DNA from: Zoroaster sp. YZ-2022
Lineage: Eukaryota > Echinodermata > Asteroidea > Forcipulatida > Zoroasteridae
Reading direction: 5' to 3'
Assembly (NCBI GenBank): GCA_029582265.1
Contig: CM055828.1
Location: 14,729,777 to 14,793,776, forward strand
Length of the DNA: 64,000 bases
Position numbers and translations under genes: made by a program. The notes beneath the pieces were generated by a model. It did not search any database, was not told the origin of the DNA, and saw only the letters and a list, made by a program, of their open reading frames with translations. This document shows positions 48,691-62,293 of this stretch, piece by piece. Position 1 is the stretch's first letter, and every line of letters begins with the position of its first letter.

Positions 48691-51600
48691 ATCCCTTTTA
48701 ACGATGAACTGTTGTCCCTGTATAACAGGGAGGCAGACAGATTTCAAGGGATGTTTGAAAATACCATCAACAAATTTACACCAGTTAAGTTTCCATGTAA
48801 AACTGTTATATTGTTTTTCTAGATTTCCAAAAATATCAGATTATTTAAGATTTTACAATATATTTGTAAAAGAAACTGGACAAGATAATATTGCAAAGCT
48901 TACTTTGATTTAAGATTATAATTATAACTATTCATTCCCTCTTTTTCATTCTCATGAAATTTTTGAGAAAATAACACGGGAACAATAATTCCAATCTGAA
49001 ATGGAGAACCGCTGATGGTGATCCATTTCCACATTAAAATAAATTTTATACATGTTTCTTGATTCTTATAAAGCGTGGATGCATTTACAGACGTTTTACC
49101 ACAAGTTTACATTGCCTTTAAATCAAAACACTGTGAGGGCTAAATTAATGTCTTTCGCGATTGTTTTACATTTAAATGTTTTTGTTTTATTATGTTGCAG
49201 TGAACCATAAATTATCGTTTTGTTTTTTCATTCAATTAGCAATTTATGGTATCGATCTTCTCTTCAACAATGTTGTCTGAGTTGCTGTCATTTTAGAAAA
49301 AAGTTAAATGATTGCCTGAATTTGACAAATATGAATGCATCACTTTGTTCTGGTTATCCACACAATGTTATAGACTGATATTTTCACAGGTTGGTTAGCC
49401 TTATGTGAAGTGTATATAAATTATAATGACTCAAAGAGAGTTAAGAACAATCTTTTAGAAGCAGTTTTGTCATGACCAATGTTGAACCTTCGCTTTAAAT
49501 GGTAATTTCACCCTGGTTAGAACACAATTTACATAGATGAAGAATAATGTAGTAGGCCTTTTGATTGGATTGCATTGTCATGGAACACCACTACATTGTA
49601 ATATAATTGTTAATATTCAGTAAAAAATATCAAACACATTTATTTGTGTATTATTTGCATTATAATCAGTATAGAAATGGCGACATAACACTGTCAGGGC
49701 ATTAAACTGACTGCCCCATTATGCTATATACATATCTCCCGTTGAATGGTATGTCTGTTTTCGTTTGATAAATGTCAGTTGTAAGCAAATTTTCCATTGA
49801 TAGCAATTACCTTTGTGGGTTAACTGTTCCTTTATCAAGACCTATATACATTAAATTCTATTGTATTGTCAACGCTGTACGCGCAAAAGGACCATATTAA
49901 ATTGGTTGACTTTATATGTATCACGTTCGGTCAGACTCAGTTAAGCCAGCCGGAAATCTGAAGTCTCCCTCCGTTGTGACGAAAAATTGATTCTTTATCT
50001 ACTCAGGGTTTATGGATAAAGTGAATTACATGACGAAGGGAAGAAGTAAAAATCATCGGTAACCTTCAGTGGACAAAGGTGTGGTTTAACCTCGCGGCTT
50101 CGCTTTCTCCTATAACTTGAAATGAACGCTCCCAAATTAAGCACTTCTCAACGAAGGTTACACGCAAGACTTCATGTGCATGGAATAATTGATGCAAGAC
50201 AAAATGCAATATTCCTTCATTTGGAAATATTGAAATATGCCTGAATTTATTGAAGAAAGGGCCAACAATCTTTGAAAATAGGCTCTATTTTCTGTATGTC
50301 TATCATTTCCTCATTATTGTGTATTTAATTATGTTCAGATTATTTTTTATTGCAATTTTAAAGGGAAAGTATACAACACCGGTATGTGGCAATTAAATCT
50401 AACCTGTGAAAGTATCTTCACAATAGGTGCACACGTTTTTGAAACTTTTAATTTGTTTTCTTTTATGTTTACATTTTTTATAAGATTAAAGCACTTCCGA
50501 CGAAATCATTTCCCAGGATAATTAATCTGTCAGTCATGCCGAAAAACTGTTTGATTGATATGTGTAACAACTCACAAAAAGTCACTTTTAGATAATAATT
50601 CGTTAAGTTGATAATCTGGTAATTACCAGTGCTGTACCTTATGCAGTAGTCATACGGGAAAGGGGTTATATTTCAATTAAGGTCAATGTGACCAAGTTTA
50701 TCCCATGTTCAATCCTTCAAGGATCCAGCCCAAACCTACATGTATGGTATTCATTAAATGTGAGGTATGGGATTGGTAATTCAGTAGAACCAAATGGCCG
50801 AATTTAAATGTTACTATACGTGTAAAGCTTATGATTGCAATTAACGTTGTCTGAGGTGCTGTAATATCTAAAGAAAAGTTTAATCATTTGAATTGGGGAA
50901 AAGTAATCTTTCCCAAATTCCGCATTATAATGAATACAGCAAATCTGAATGCATTTTAACTATCTTCTCACGAACGTAACACGAACGGAAGTTCTGACAG
51001 GTTGGTAGTTTAAATGTCTGATTAATTTAACAATTTAAAAAGTAAGCATACACAGACGAGCCCTTTTGCCAACATTACCTATGCTGTGTACCTTTCCTTT
51101 AAAGATAGTCCATCCATTTAAAGAGCAATCGGTATAACTCTCAAAATATGTATTGATAAAGCCACATCTTATAATAATAATAGTGCCAACTCCATCTAGA
51201 TGCGAACCTCAAGGTGCTTTACATTGTTGTTATCTCTGTCATCGGGCTACTGTAAACCATTCCTGGATCCACTTTCGGAATATACCTACAAGAAACCAGC
51301 TAACTAATGACTTGCATACTTTTGAAGTTGTACTTTTTAAAATATTCCAGCGTTTTACCTTTGTAATGTTTCTAAATTTCGAATATTTGTACCAAATGGA
51401 ATTGAACGTGTATAATTGAATGACCATTTCCTCTATAACCATAAATATTAAACGAAATGAACTAGAACGTAACATTTTGCAGACTACCGTGGGTTTGGTG
51501 AAAGCTGTAGTGTCCTTTTTTCTTTTCATTTTTGGGGGAGAGATACATTAGAATTGAACGGACTGTACTATAAAGCATTATAAATATAATATGATCACGT

Positions 51601-51934
51601 TACGTGGAATAGAGTTGGACTCTAATGCATCCCTGATCGATAATAAATGACATTCGACCACCATCTTGCATGACGGATATATCGGTCAAGGGATACAGTG
51701 TTGAGTGTACTAAGTGGTGGATTCCATGCACACATTGTTACTGGCAGTTTTATTGGGTATCATCCTTATAATTCATTAAAGCAATGTTGTCTTGTTGTTA
51801 TGATACCTTGGTTTCCTGAGTATTCTAAGCATCCTAATTATTCATACAAAATCACCTCCTAGACATTACAATGTTACACTTATCAAATAATGAAAAAGGG
51901 GTATTTTGAAAAAGAACGTTAATATACTGCACAT
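48691..51934. other. Long stretch without a recognised gene
   Basis: AT-rich sequence with inverted pieces of the dispersed family at 49430-49500 (AAGCAGTTTTGTCATGACCA) and 51070-51105 (GCCAACATTACCTATGCTGT). The frames at 48640-48913, 51153-51419 and 51239-51529 have no recognisable domain. Confidence 0.4.
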
Positions 51935-52465
51935 TTTATCATTTATTTCATTCATTTCATTTATTGATTTCACAGGTAGAAAAAACAAATAAACATAAAT
52001 TTACATTAAATTAACAGAAACAGAAACAAAGGTAGCCCCCCTGTAGGATTACAAAAAGTAAACTAAATTACTGTCGAGTTGATCTCCTGATGCTACCACT
52101 TAGGAAGTAAACAAACATTGAATCACACAAAGAACGATAAACAACATGGCTATAGGCACACTTTGAGATATAAAAACAATACTAAAATAAAAATATAAAA
52201 ACTTAATACTACACAGTTTGAGTTAGGGCATTTCCTAGGCCAGGGACTAATAATTTTTTTCTAAGTGAATTAATAAATAAAGATAAACTATAAATAACTG
52301 TGTCTTTAACATCTGCTGGTAGCACCTCCCATAATCTTGGGAATCTATAAATAAAAAAAAGAGAATGATGAGCAGCATTGGACCTTGCCATTTGATGAGA
52401 AAACTTAACAACTTCAGTGTGTCTACGATTAACATGGATATGATCAATAGGAATGTCAAATTTAT
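51935..52465 (-). pseudogene. LINE 3' fragment
   Basis: On the minus strand, 52209-52391 and the upstream continuation read R-R-H-T-E-V-V-K-F-S...A-R-S-N-A-A-H-H-S-L-F...F-P-R-L-W-E-V-L-P. This resembles the terminal ...RTN...S...RxxxLWNxLP domain of CR1/L2-type LINE proteins. A microsatellite-like ATTTCATTT tail (complement) lies at about 51940-51972, marking the 3' end. Truncated at the 5' side near 52465. Confidence 0.65.
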
Positions 52466-53918
52466 TATACTATATGCACGATACTATATACATTATGTTT
52501 CCTTTGCTTTGATCAAGAATGTGATTTTGAAGTTTGCCATCAGAGAGCATCCAGACATAATGGTTTCTGATCGTGCACATGTGTCGGTGACTGAAAGACA
52601 TACTGGAATCATTCAGTGGCACCTGCAGACGGACAACTGCATCCTAACCATACGAACTATGCCACAAAAACTGCATTCCTTGCATTAGTATCTCTCATCG
52701 AACCCCAACCATAATCCGTTTGAAAAGTTATGAATATAGGCATACTTTGCCTACTAGGAGTCCCCAGCAAAAACGTTCAATATTTCTGGGCCAGAAACCT
52801 ATTTAAATATTTAAACCGTTCTTATTATCTACAATTGGCCTTGACGCGTCGTGGTCTTCAATTATAAATTTACAAATATTACACTGGGAAAACATTGACA
52901 TTGAATTAAAAACGCCGTTGTGGTTTTATTTATGATGTACATCTGCGTTTTACCCATTACCGCACCTTAATGAATAGGCTTTTATTTAATTAGTCATGTT
53001 AAAAACGAAATGCATTTATTATAAGCATTCATTTGTTACTCGAAGATTGCATTGTCTAGAAATGTGCACCATGGGTGATATGATTAACAATGGGAATAGG
53101 CTATTCAAACGAATCCATATTATTGTAAACGTGTACCTCTTATATCTTATGAATCCATAGAATTGTAACCGCACTTAACCATATAACCTCAAAAAATAAA
53201 AATAGTCACACAATAAGTTTTAAATAACAGCTGGACCTGTTTATTCTGCCTGCTTACGACTGTATTTTTGGTTAGGAATACGCTGAATCAAATAGGAGCG
53301 ACCTTCTCATCTAATACAAGTAATCGTGCATACTATATGTTTATACGCCTTTACAGCATTGTTGCCAAGAGTAACAAATCGTGGGAGTACGATCGAAGTT
53401 ATAAAAACGTTCGATAAAAGGGCAATTGAATAATTCATACAATATGAGTGCGTTCAACAACACGCAATCAGATCCCTGAATTATGGAAGCGTTCTTAAGG
53501 AACGAAATAAAATACAAAATTAATGATATAGGCCTATAGCGTGTTTTTCGCTAGCAATTTAAGGCAAATCAGAGGTGAATATGATACGAAATAAGCATAA
53601 TTGTGATGGGAGCATGCAGACATGGGAACGCATAAACTATCCAAGCAAAAGAACAGACTAATTGTTTTTACAAATCAAAACCAGGGCAGTTCGAAACATC
53701 ACTTAATTTATCCACATCTAGTACACTAGTTCATGTTGTCTCTTACAAATTCAATGGATGCGTACCGGTAGTTGAACTGATTCTCCAAAATGTTAATGCA
53801 GAAAACCTACCTACGATTTTTTAATAAATTATCTAAATTTGTTACTCATCATTTATTGTTGGTCAGCATTAAATGGCATTTTCCTTAAAACAAGATGTTC
53901 AAAGAATTTAATCAAGTC
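52466..53918. other. No gene recognised
   Basis: AT-rich. The 107-codon frame at 52365-52688 overlaps the LINE in antisense and is not supported. Confidence 0.4.
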
Positions 53919-54830
53919 GGTATCACAAGACAATGTAAAGAAGGTATCACAAGACAAAGCCAAGGAGGTATCACAAGACAAAGCCAAGGAGGTATCACAA
54001 GACAAAGCCAAGGAGGTATCACAAGACAAAGCAAAGAAGGTATCACAAGACAAAGCAAAGAAGGTATCACAAGACAAAGCCAAGGAGGTATCACAAGACA
54101 AAGCCAAGGAGGTATCACAAGACAAAGCCAAGGAGGTATCACAAGACAAAGCAAAGAAGGTATCACAAGACAAAGCAAAGAAGGTATCACAAGACAATGC
54201 CAAGGAGGTATCACAAGACAAAGCCAAGGAGGTATCACAAGACAAAGCCAAGGAGGTATCACAAGACAAAGCAAAGAAGGTATCACAAGACAAAGCAAAG
54301 AAGGTATCACAAGACAAAGCCAAGGAGGTATCACAAGACAAAGCCAAGGAGGTATAACAAGACAAAGCCAAGGAGGTATCACAAGACAAAGCAAAGAAGG
54401 TATCACAAGACAAAGCAAAGAAGGTATCATAAGACAAAGCCAAGGAGGTATCACAAGACAAAGCCAAGGAGGTATAACAAGACAAAGCCAAGGAGGTATC
54501 ACAAGACAAAGCCAAGGAGGTATAACAAGACAAAATAAAGAAGGTATCACAAGACAAAGCCAAGGAGGTATCACAAGACAAAGCCAAGGAGATATCACAA
54601 GACAAAGCCAAGGAGGTATCACAAGACAAAGCAAAGAAGGTATCACAAGACAAAGTCAAAGTGGTATAACAAGACAAAGCCAAGGAGGTATCACAAGACA
54701 AAGCCAAGGAGGTATCACAAGACAAAATAAAGAAGGTATCACAAGACAAAGCCAAGGAGGTATCACAAGACAAAGCCAAGGAGGTATCACAAGACAAAGC
54801 CAAGGAGGTATCACGAGACAAAGGCAAGGG
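53919..54830 (+). repeat. 24-bp minisatellite, 38 units
   Basis: GGTATCACAAGACAAAGCCA plus AGGA, or the variant ...GCAAAGAA, repeats 38 times with no length change (912 bp). Units are ordered three of the first type then two of the second, giving a 120-bp higher-order period that decays in the 3' half. 24 is a multiple of three and no frame has an internal stop, so long frames exist on both strands: 53895-54914 (+, 339 codons, repeat G-I-T-R-Q-S-Q-G) and 53853-54851 (-, 332 codons, repeat S-L-A-L-S-C-D-T). A third reading gives V-S-Q-D-K-A-K-E. No signal peptide, domain or splice site decides between them, so I annotate it as repeat, not gene. Confidence 0.95.
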
Positions 54831-56254
54831 GCTTGTCTTACTCGGATTCATGTTTTACAGTTAGTACAGTACAGTAGCTTTATAGTGTGGGTAAAGTTCG
54901 CCACAAAATGCTAAATTAACAATTATGAATAAAGTTACCTAGCGTCGCTAGAAACTATATACAAAAAACACAGAAATCCAATATAAACCTCATTTAACGC
55001 ATCAATATTTTTTCCAGCCGATTCAGCATTTGTAAATGCCAAGATAGGTATTCGTCAGCGATGATAACTACATATGATTCAGTTACCGACACGTTTAATT
55101 GGATATTGGCGGCACGTAACAACACAAACTCAGCTTTTGTAAGACATACAAGGAATATTACGAGGTAGCTAATATAATTGGTGGTTACTATACAATAGTA
55201 TTCTCAATAAAGCACGTTAAAGGGCTATGCAAGAGGAAATATTTTACTAGAAACCGTCATGTACAATGTGTTCCCGCCGTGTTGACATAATTTTGCAGAT
55301 TAGTTCATACCATTCTGTTGGTGTTTAACAGTTTTCTGGAAAACTTAGCAAGCATATTAATCGAATAAATATATACATAATAGTTTTAGCTGAGTGACGA
55401 TTGCGGTGACCAATGATTTGGCAACGTTTTTTTTATAAGGGTTTGATTTTTCAAACGATAAGAGCTGCTTTGACATTGAGTTAATTTTGTGAAAGCCAAC
55501 TATAAAAATCTTTTCAAAATGTTAAAAGCGCACTTATTTTCCACTGGCTGTGTATAAAGTTTACTTTCCATTTTGTAAAAACTTTCCAAAAATATGGGTA
55601 AAGAAGCATTAATATACAATTCCACTTGATGGACCTTTAAACAAATATCTAATCCTATAGGAGATGGAGCTCAAGTCAAGCAAAGCATTGTAAGTTTTTT
55701 CTTTTATGTGTAATCGCTTCCAACACAATATTCCAAGGGGTCTTCAGTGTTCTTTTCTGTGTGATATCTGCTTTATATTTTTAATTTTTATGCCGGATTT
55801 GTTTCGTGTGTCAGAGCTTGCAATGGTCAGTCAAGTGGAAGGTAATTTGACGATAGTCATGTATACTTTATCTTTATCTTTATGGATGTTTGACCTTTTG
55901 CTTGCTTTCTTGACCTTAGGTTGACAGAAATAGATACATGTTTATGGTAGATAGATTGGGTGTTGAAACAACCTCCTTTGAGTTTTGTTTCTCCAAAATA
56001 TGTTTTGAATGGAACAGCATCGGAGTAAATTTAGGCGCCCTATTCACTGAAAATTCTGCCGATGACGTCATATGACGGCAAATTCACGTTTTGGAGACAC
56101 ACGAAACACTTTCACTTTTCAGTACAGAGTGAGTGTGATGCAAAACAAACTTCGTCACCATGATTGTTTAAAGCCGCTAAGCAGCCAATTTCTTGCTTAC
56201 TGTGCGTCAAGGAGGGGTGTTGAGAAGAGTTGGGGTTGAGGAGGTTGGGGTAGG
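54831..56254. other. No gene recognised
   Basis: Unassigned. The frame at 55706-55924 (+) is hydrophobic, but it lacks a supported start context or recognisable family. Confidence 0.4.
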
Positions 56255-56625
56255 TAGAGATAGGGGAGGGTGGGTAAAATGTCAAGGGAAAGGGAGGATA
56301 GCATGACTCACTACAAAAATAACTAGGCATGAAGCAAACATAACATTCTTTCAAAAGACAGACAATAATGAGAAACATTGAATAAATATAAACATAAAAA
56401 CATTAAAAGACAAATAATTTAATAATTTACTGGCGGATATGTAAAATGGCGAGGGAAAGGGAGGATACCATGGGAGTCAAAAACAATATCTGGCCATGAA
56501 ACATACGTTATATAAAAAAAAAACTCACACCATTCTTTCAAAAGACAGGCAACAAATGAACAACATTCAAATATATATAAACATTAAGTAGACAGATAAT
56601 TTACTGGTAAAATTAATACAATTAT
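56255..56625 (+). repeat. Local tandem duplication (about 190 bp)
   Basis: GGGAAAGGGAGGATA-CATG, then CATTCTTTCAAAAGACAG, then AACATT-AATATA-ATAAACATTAA, then ATAATTTACTGG occur in order in 56270-56435 and again in 56450-56615. A further small repeat (AGGGATTTGGCAAATTTAAG) lies at about 56839 and 56998. Confidence 0.7.
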
Positions 56626-58671
56626 TGTTCATGCAAAGGGGTGAAGTTGGAAAGGAGGGGGTATACTGGGAAGGGGGTATGAGAACATGGTAATCAGCAG
56701 AGGGAGGGGGATATGTGGGGTACTGACCAACAAACAAAAAACGGAGAAAAACACCAGTGTGACGTCGGTGAAAGCAGGACGTGGACTAGGGGGATATGTG
56801 GGGTAAGAAACTTAGGAAGTTTTAGGAAACCAGTTAATCAGGGATTTGGCAAATTTAAGGCAAATGTAATGACGTTTAATTTGACCATTATAAGGGATTG
56901 CACTTTTAGCAACAAATGTGAATTACGTAAAGCCGGGCCATTACATTCTCCTCATATATTTTAGGAAGCCAGTCACGGAATATATTAGAGTTCATCAGGG
57001 ATTTGGCAAATTTAAGGCAAATATAATGACGACGTTGTTTCAGGATTTACATGACCGAAGAGCGTGATGGTATGAAATACAATCATTAGCCAAAATAATC
57101 CTACATGTCTTTTTAATGCGTTCCAGTGCAGTGAACCTGGATGCCAAACTGGGACTGCTCGCGGTGCTGCCAGTAAAAAGGGATATTTAAAAACTTAATA
57201 ATTAATCATGGCACTAATTCGTACAAAGAATGGGAGATAATCAATGTATTCGAAACCCCTTTACGAACTACAACAATTTTGAAATATTTTGTAAAAGTTT
57301 TTCGTCTATCTTTTATCTCTCTTTACCAGGTTTTCACAACTTTTAACGGTGTGGTCTCGTATTAAAAAAAATTAAGTTGACACCCTTTTAAAGCATAAAT
57401 GCTGTCAACGTTTTCAATTTCTCTGTTATTAAAAGTGAGGATGAATTTGCCGCTATTCTGCTCTCCTTTTATTTTTCTCAATCGAACACAACTTATTTTA
57501 CTTTTTTTAGACAAAGCGAGCAAAACCGAGGCTGGAAATTTATTTTAACCCACCTCACAGTGGAACATCTTCTTCTTCTGTTATGCATTTTATGGCCAGC
57601 CATAAACACACACGTGTAAGCCAAAAGTATTGGCAAATTAAAAGAGAACATCACATTCAGACTACTGTAATATTATAAGTTGAGGATTTCCCCAATGAAC
57701 CAGTTGTTAAATTAAAAAGCGCTGTAGCAAAAATTATACAAATGTGTACTGCGAACTACCGCTACTTTAAAATGACTGAAACTCAACCGTTGTGTATACA
57801 ATGTTTGAATGGTCGACGTTATCTTATTGCACCTGTCACTTTCGAATTACATATTTTGAAATCGCGCCAGTTGTTCATATAAATACATGGACAAATATGT
57901 GAGATTATTTTACCAATACCTATTATACCAGCACTGAAAAATAAATACAAAATATAAAGACAGCTTCCTGTTCTTTTGCAATAATCAATAAAAAGAATCC
58001 CAGTGAACAATTAATTGTTTACGCTTTATAAATATCCAGTTTTTATCTTTTCAGATGTATTTTACAGATTCAGTGGACTCTTTAAAATTCGTAAATAGCC
58101 TGAGAGCGGTCGAATAGAGGTCTGCGAGAAACATTACCCACTGTGTCAACACCATATAGTATCGAGTTTCGCGGGGGGCTAAGACATTCTATGATTTCAT
58201 TCTGATGTTTCATAACTCCATTGTCTGGCCAACATCTTATACCGATATCCGCATGTATTGTTAATTGAATCGAAAACTAAAGATCTTGGGGTAAGGCTCA
58301 TACAGCATGGGTTTGGTATTACAGTCGTATTCTTTGGTCAAGTTGTTGCAGAGATCAACGGGGTTTTAAGGTATGAGGCTCTTTTCTCTGCGCTGAGGAA
58401 ATAATTCACACAATGGCAAATATGATCTGGCACAAGGTGTACAGAGAACGTTTTCGCTCTACTAGAATATAGACCTATATCCATGGTTCTACAAAAAAAA
58501 TTATAATAATAAATCAATAAATACATATTTTCTCCAGTTCTTTAACTTGAATCATTTATTTAAATCTATATGACAAATCAACCATTTCCCAGTTTGTCGT
58601 AAATGTGTATAGTGGCTTTTACACAAGTATATAGGTCTACACCATGGATTTTTCACTTTACTCCATAAAGC
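56626..58671. other. No gene recognised
   Basis: Unassigned. 56640-56800 is G-rich (AGGGGGATATGTGGGGTA twice). No coding frame can be supported. Confidence 0.4.
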
Positions 58672-58840
58672 CAAAACAAAAAGTCTCGGTTTCTGGTCAT
58701 AGGTCGGCTTCAAAAAGAAAACGCACAAATCGGTCAAACGTTCATACCCCTGGTCGTTTAAAAAATCGTTAAAACACGGCGCGGCAGAATTCCAATTATT
58801 CCAGCAATTTTGGCTGGAATGGGACATCGTTTCATAGCAA
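58672..58840 (+). repeat. Interspersed repeat related to the 22606 MITE
   Basis: AAGTCTCGGTTTCTGGTCAT then AGGTCGGCTTCAAAA matches the minus-strand end of 22606-22924. GCAGAATTCCAATTATTCCA and CAATTTTGGCTGGAATGGG match 29808-30095. Confidence 0.6.
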
Positions 58841-61440
58841 AACAAAAATTATTGTAAAAATATATATATATATATTCTGTCTGAAGTGCTCTCATTTCAT
58901 TTCAGAAAAAAATATATATATATATTTTCTGTAAAAATGCTGCATGCTTTTACACACTTTTTCTCATGACTTAGACTCTGCATTGAGCTGAAACTCGATC
59001 GGCACTCGGCAAAAAAGGGTCACGCACAAACATGTGTGGTTAATTTACGTGCATGAGGTTAAAAAACACCTTTGCCCCTCCCCCTGGATCCACAAATGGC
59101 AAAAGTATCAAATACTTTCATAATAGACCTATAGTATTCGTTATACCGTACCACTTAAAGATATCTCGTCCGTGTTTGGCTCAAGAGATCCCCAAAAAAT
59201 AGAATTTAAAAAGCGAACGAGTTTTGAAAAATAATATCGTTATTATACGAATAAAAACAATTTATTAAATTCGGAAACTGTATAAAAGCGATGTTTAAAA
59301 CGCGCTTGATTATGATTGACAGCTGAATCGGAAATCAGAAGACTCCACACGCCCTCATGCAAGCTGTGGATTAAAACAATGACCCATCATTTTATTAATT
59401 TGTATTTTTAATTAACTGTCACTAACTGTGGACGGATTTTTTTCATTAATGTCTCAAATAAAGGCTTACTGTCAAATCATCCCAAACATGGGCGATATAA
59501 TCTTTAATTCTACTTCACATTTAAACCTTTTATAATATCGTTGTTCTCTTTGTTTATAACTTACAGTTAATGCAAAATCTAAGTTACCTGTATATGCTCT
59601 ATCTCACATTTCATAAAATGAGATTTATTGTGCGAATACATTGCTTTTATACATAATGTTTTTACTTTACTTCTCTTTAAGCGTATTTTGTTGGTTGGTA
59701 AAATTATGTGTTTGATTTGTTTGAGTATGACGTTGTACGTGTTCAGTGTTATTCTAAAAAGATTTAAAACATATTCATATAACTGATCCTTTATTTAAAT
59801 TTAATATTGATTTTATTTTCCCATGACGTTGGTCAAACCTTACTCTTTAGACCACCACAACCAATGGCACATTAGCTTTTACCGCCCCATCATTTCCATA
59901 CTGCGTTTCGAGATTATGTTACATAAATGTCGTCTCCTTTTGTACCTGTAGGATATTTTGTGAATGTGTCTTGCATTTCCCCGGTGTCAGTGTAAAACTC
60001 TGTAAAAGTCCATTTTATTATCGCCTGATGATTGATCTGCCCTCTAGCGATAGCACCATTAGAATCTAACCAACCAGTGCTAACCACCACAGGGCTTTGC
60101 CCAATTCAAATGTGGAAGCATCCATAACATCCGACTTAATCAACTTCGACATCGGGAACAACAACGATGACAATCTCTGAATACAATTTTGCCAGAGAAA
60201 GTTGCAAATCTAGGGGGAAATCTGAAGGCATTGAACAAATGTGCCAATCCCTATCCAAAATCGGCAAGCCTGAAACCATAGAAAATAGAAAAATTCTTTG
60301 CTTTTCAGGCTTGGAAATGGCCACGTTCAATCTCAACTCAATCCAATTGAAATTGTCCCTTCTGAAGTAATTGCAATTGTTAGAACTTCAAGGTACAAAT
60401 TTCAAAAGGCGACCCAGGTGTTATATCAAAATTATGTAAAGCCATTTCAGCCTACAAATATGTCGGGAAAACTTGCTGACACATATATGTGGAATTGTTA
60501 AAAATCAACTCAATTTCATTTATTTTCAAGAAAAAATGTAGCATAAATGTACCGAAATTTATCAAGTTTGTAAATAGTGACATTTTAAAAATGCAATCAG
60601 AAGAAAGAAAATGATGAAAGCCTGTAGAATTAAGATATCTGAGTACCAGATCAAGCTTCGAAAGTGTTTTTGCCATATTCTGAGAATCAAGTGTTAAAAA
60701 CAGTGCAATGAAATAAGTAATATCATTATATTAATACATAATGCGCGTTTTTCATAATGCATCTTTTATTTTTTTGATCATAAAAGTCTTTGTTTATAAT
60801 CTTATCAGTAGCTTAACAATCTGTAACACACTGTTCTACTGCTTGTATAAAACAAATTTGGTCTGGTTCCAATAACCGCGTATACATGTATGACGTATAC
60901 ATTGTTTCATGTCTATGATTGATTATTGGAGTGGAGCTTCTTGTTTTCCCCATACAATGCAATAATGTTCTGGCCTGTGCAAACCAGCAGCCAGCTCTAT
61001 GTAAAGCCAACACAAAGGTAGCAGTAGTGTGCGAGTAGTATAGAAATCGCATGACAAGGACCACAAGACATTTGAAGGCCGCTGCAGAACCTCACTTTGT
61101 ATAAATCCGAATGTGTTCGGTGGTTCTTACTATGATTTACTAATTGCCTCCGATTCTTCTTTTTACAATCTCATGACAGAAAGGGTGTTATCAATGTCAT
61201 GGAAGCTGTGCACACAGCAACAACAAATTTAGGCCTATATGGAGTTCAGTCAATATCGACAACACTAGACATGACGCATGAGGAAAAAGCATGAACCTAC
61301 AGTGTCGATTTGGGTGGGAGATAAGTCGTTTATTCGTTTCACGGTACCTATATGCAAACATTACATCAAGTAAATAGAAAAAAATGTTCGTAATCTGCTT
61401 GAAATAATTATAGGGTCGCAAAATAGGCCTATGATATGGT
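58841..61440. other. No gene recognised
   Basis: Two short (TA)n runs (58859-58876, 58914-58924). An inverted piece of the dispersed family lies at 58965-59000. At 60267-60310 a hairpin pairs CAAGCCTGAAA with TTTCAGGCTTG. The frames at 60136-60370 overlap on both strands and are unassigned. Confidence 0.4.
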
Positions 61441-61560
61441 GCTATGTCTGAGCGGTGATGACCGAGTCATCAGAATGTGAGTTCGAATCCTGACTACTAC
61501 CTTGGGCAAGACAATACGGTAGTTGCTGTATTAGCTTTTCGTAAAGGAACATAGGCCATT
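61441..61560 (+). mobile_element. Decayed tRNA-derived SINE fragment
   Basis: A-box-like TGTCTGAGCGGTGA and B box GAGTTCGAATCC (61479-61490) followed by CTTGGGCAAGACAA, in the same order as the SINE at 39736. The body after that is lost. Confidence 0.6.
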
Positions 61561-62290
61561 GAGTGATGCGTGACCAGTTATACTACAATACGAAATGTGC
61601 GTGGCTGGAAAAGTAGGATATATAATCAACACAAATACACCCAAAAATTTGTCGTTTTCCTGCAATTGTTATAAATCGCAATGTCACGTGATCGATTTAC
61701 CAAAATTGTGTATACTTCAGTCTGGCTGGGTTAGATTGTGAGCAATATAGTTTGGTATAGCAGTATACATGCATACAATACGTAGAGCCAGTCTGAATAC
61801 TATGATTCACATGTATTAACTGCTGGTACGTGCTCATCGTCAAAGCTGTTTTTAATAATTCATTCAACAAGACAACTGTGATGTTTAATAAGATGACAAC
61901 CTATAAAAAAATTAAACATAGGGTCCTACCGTTGTTTAGCAAAAGCGCTTATGCGCAGCAACGCACTCTAAACCATTGAATAATACCAGCAAAAGACTGC
62001 GATTCCTTTAAGTGGGAATAAATATATTCTCAGTCATATATTCTCAGCCAAAGAAACTGGAGAGGCAACGTGGCATAGGAGAGACTTTAATTTACTTTAT
62101 GCCTCCTAATGGACAATGCACATAGCGTAATATTAAGTATAAGGTAACATAGAATTGAAAGTACAAGTTATGTAACTAATTAACAGCTTTGACGTGTTAA
62201 ATTAATTGTATAATAAGACAATAGCAGGTACGCAAGTACGCAAGTACAGCGCGCAAAACCTTAATACTTCAAACCAGTCATGATATTCAT
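61561..62290. other. No gene recognised
   Basis: Unassigned AT-rich sequence. Confidence 0.4.
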
Positions 62291-62293
62291 TAA

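Noticed and set aside
53919..54830. CRISPR array
   Set aside because: Units are contiguous 24-bp repeats with no unique spacers, in eukaryotic DNA.
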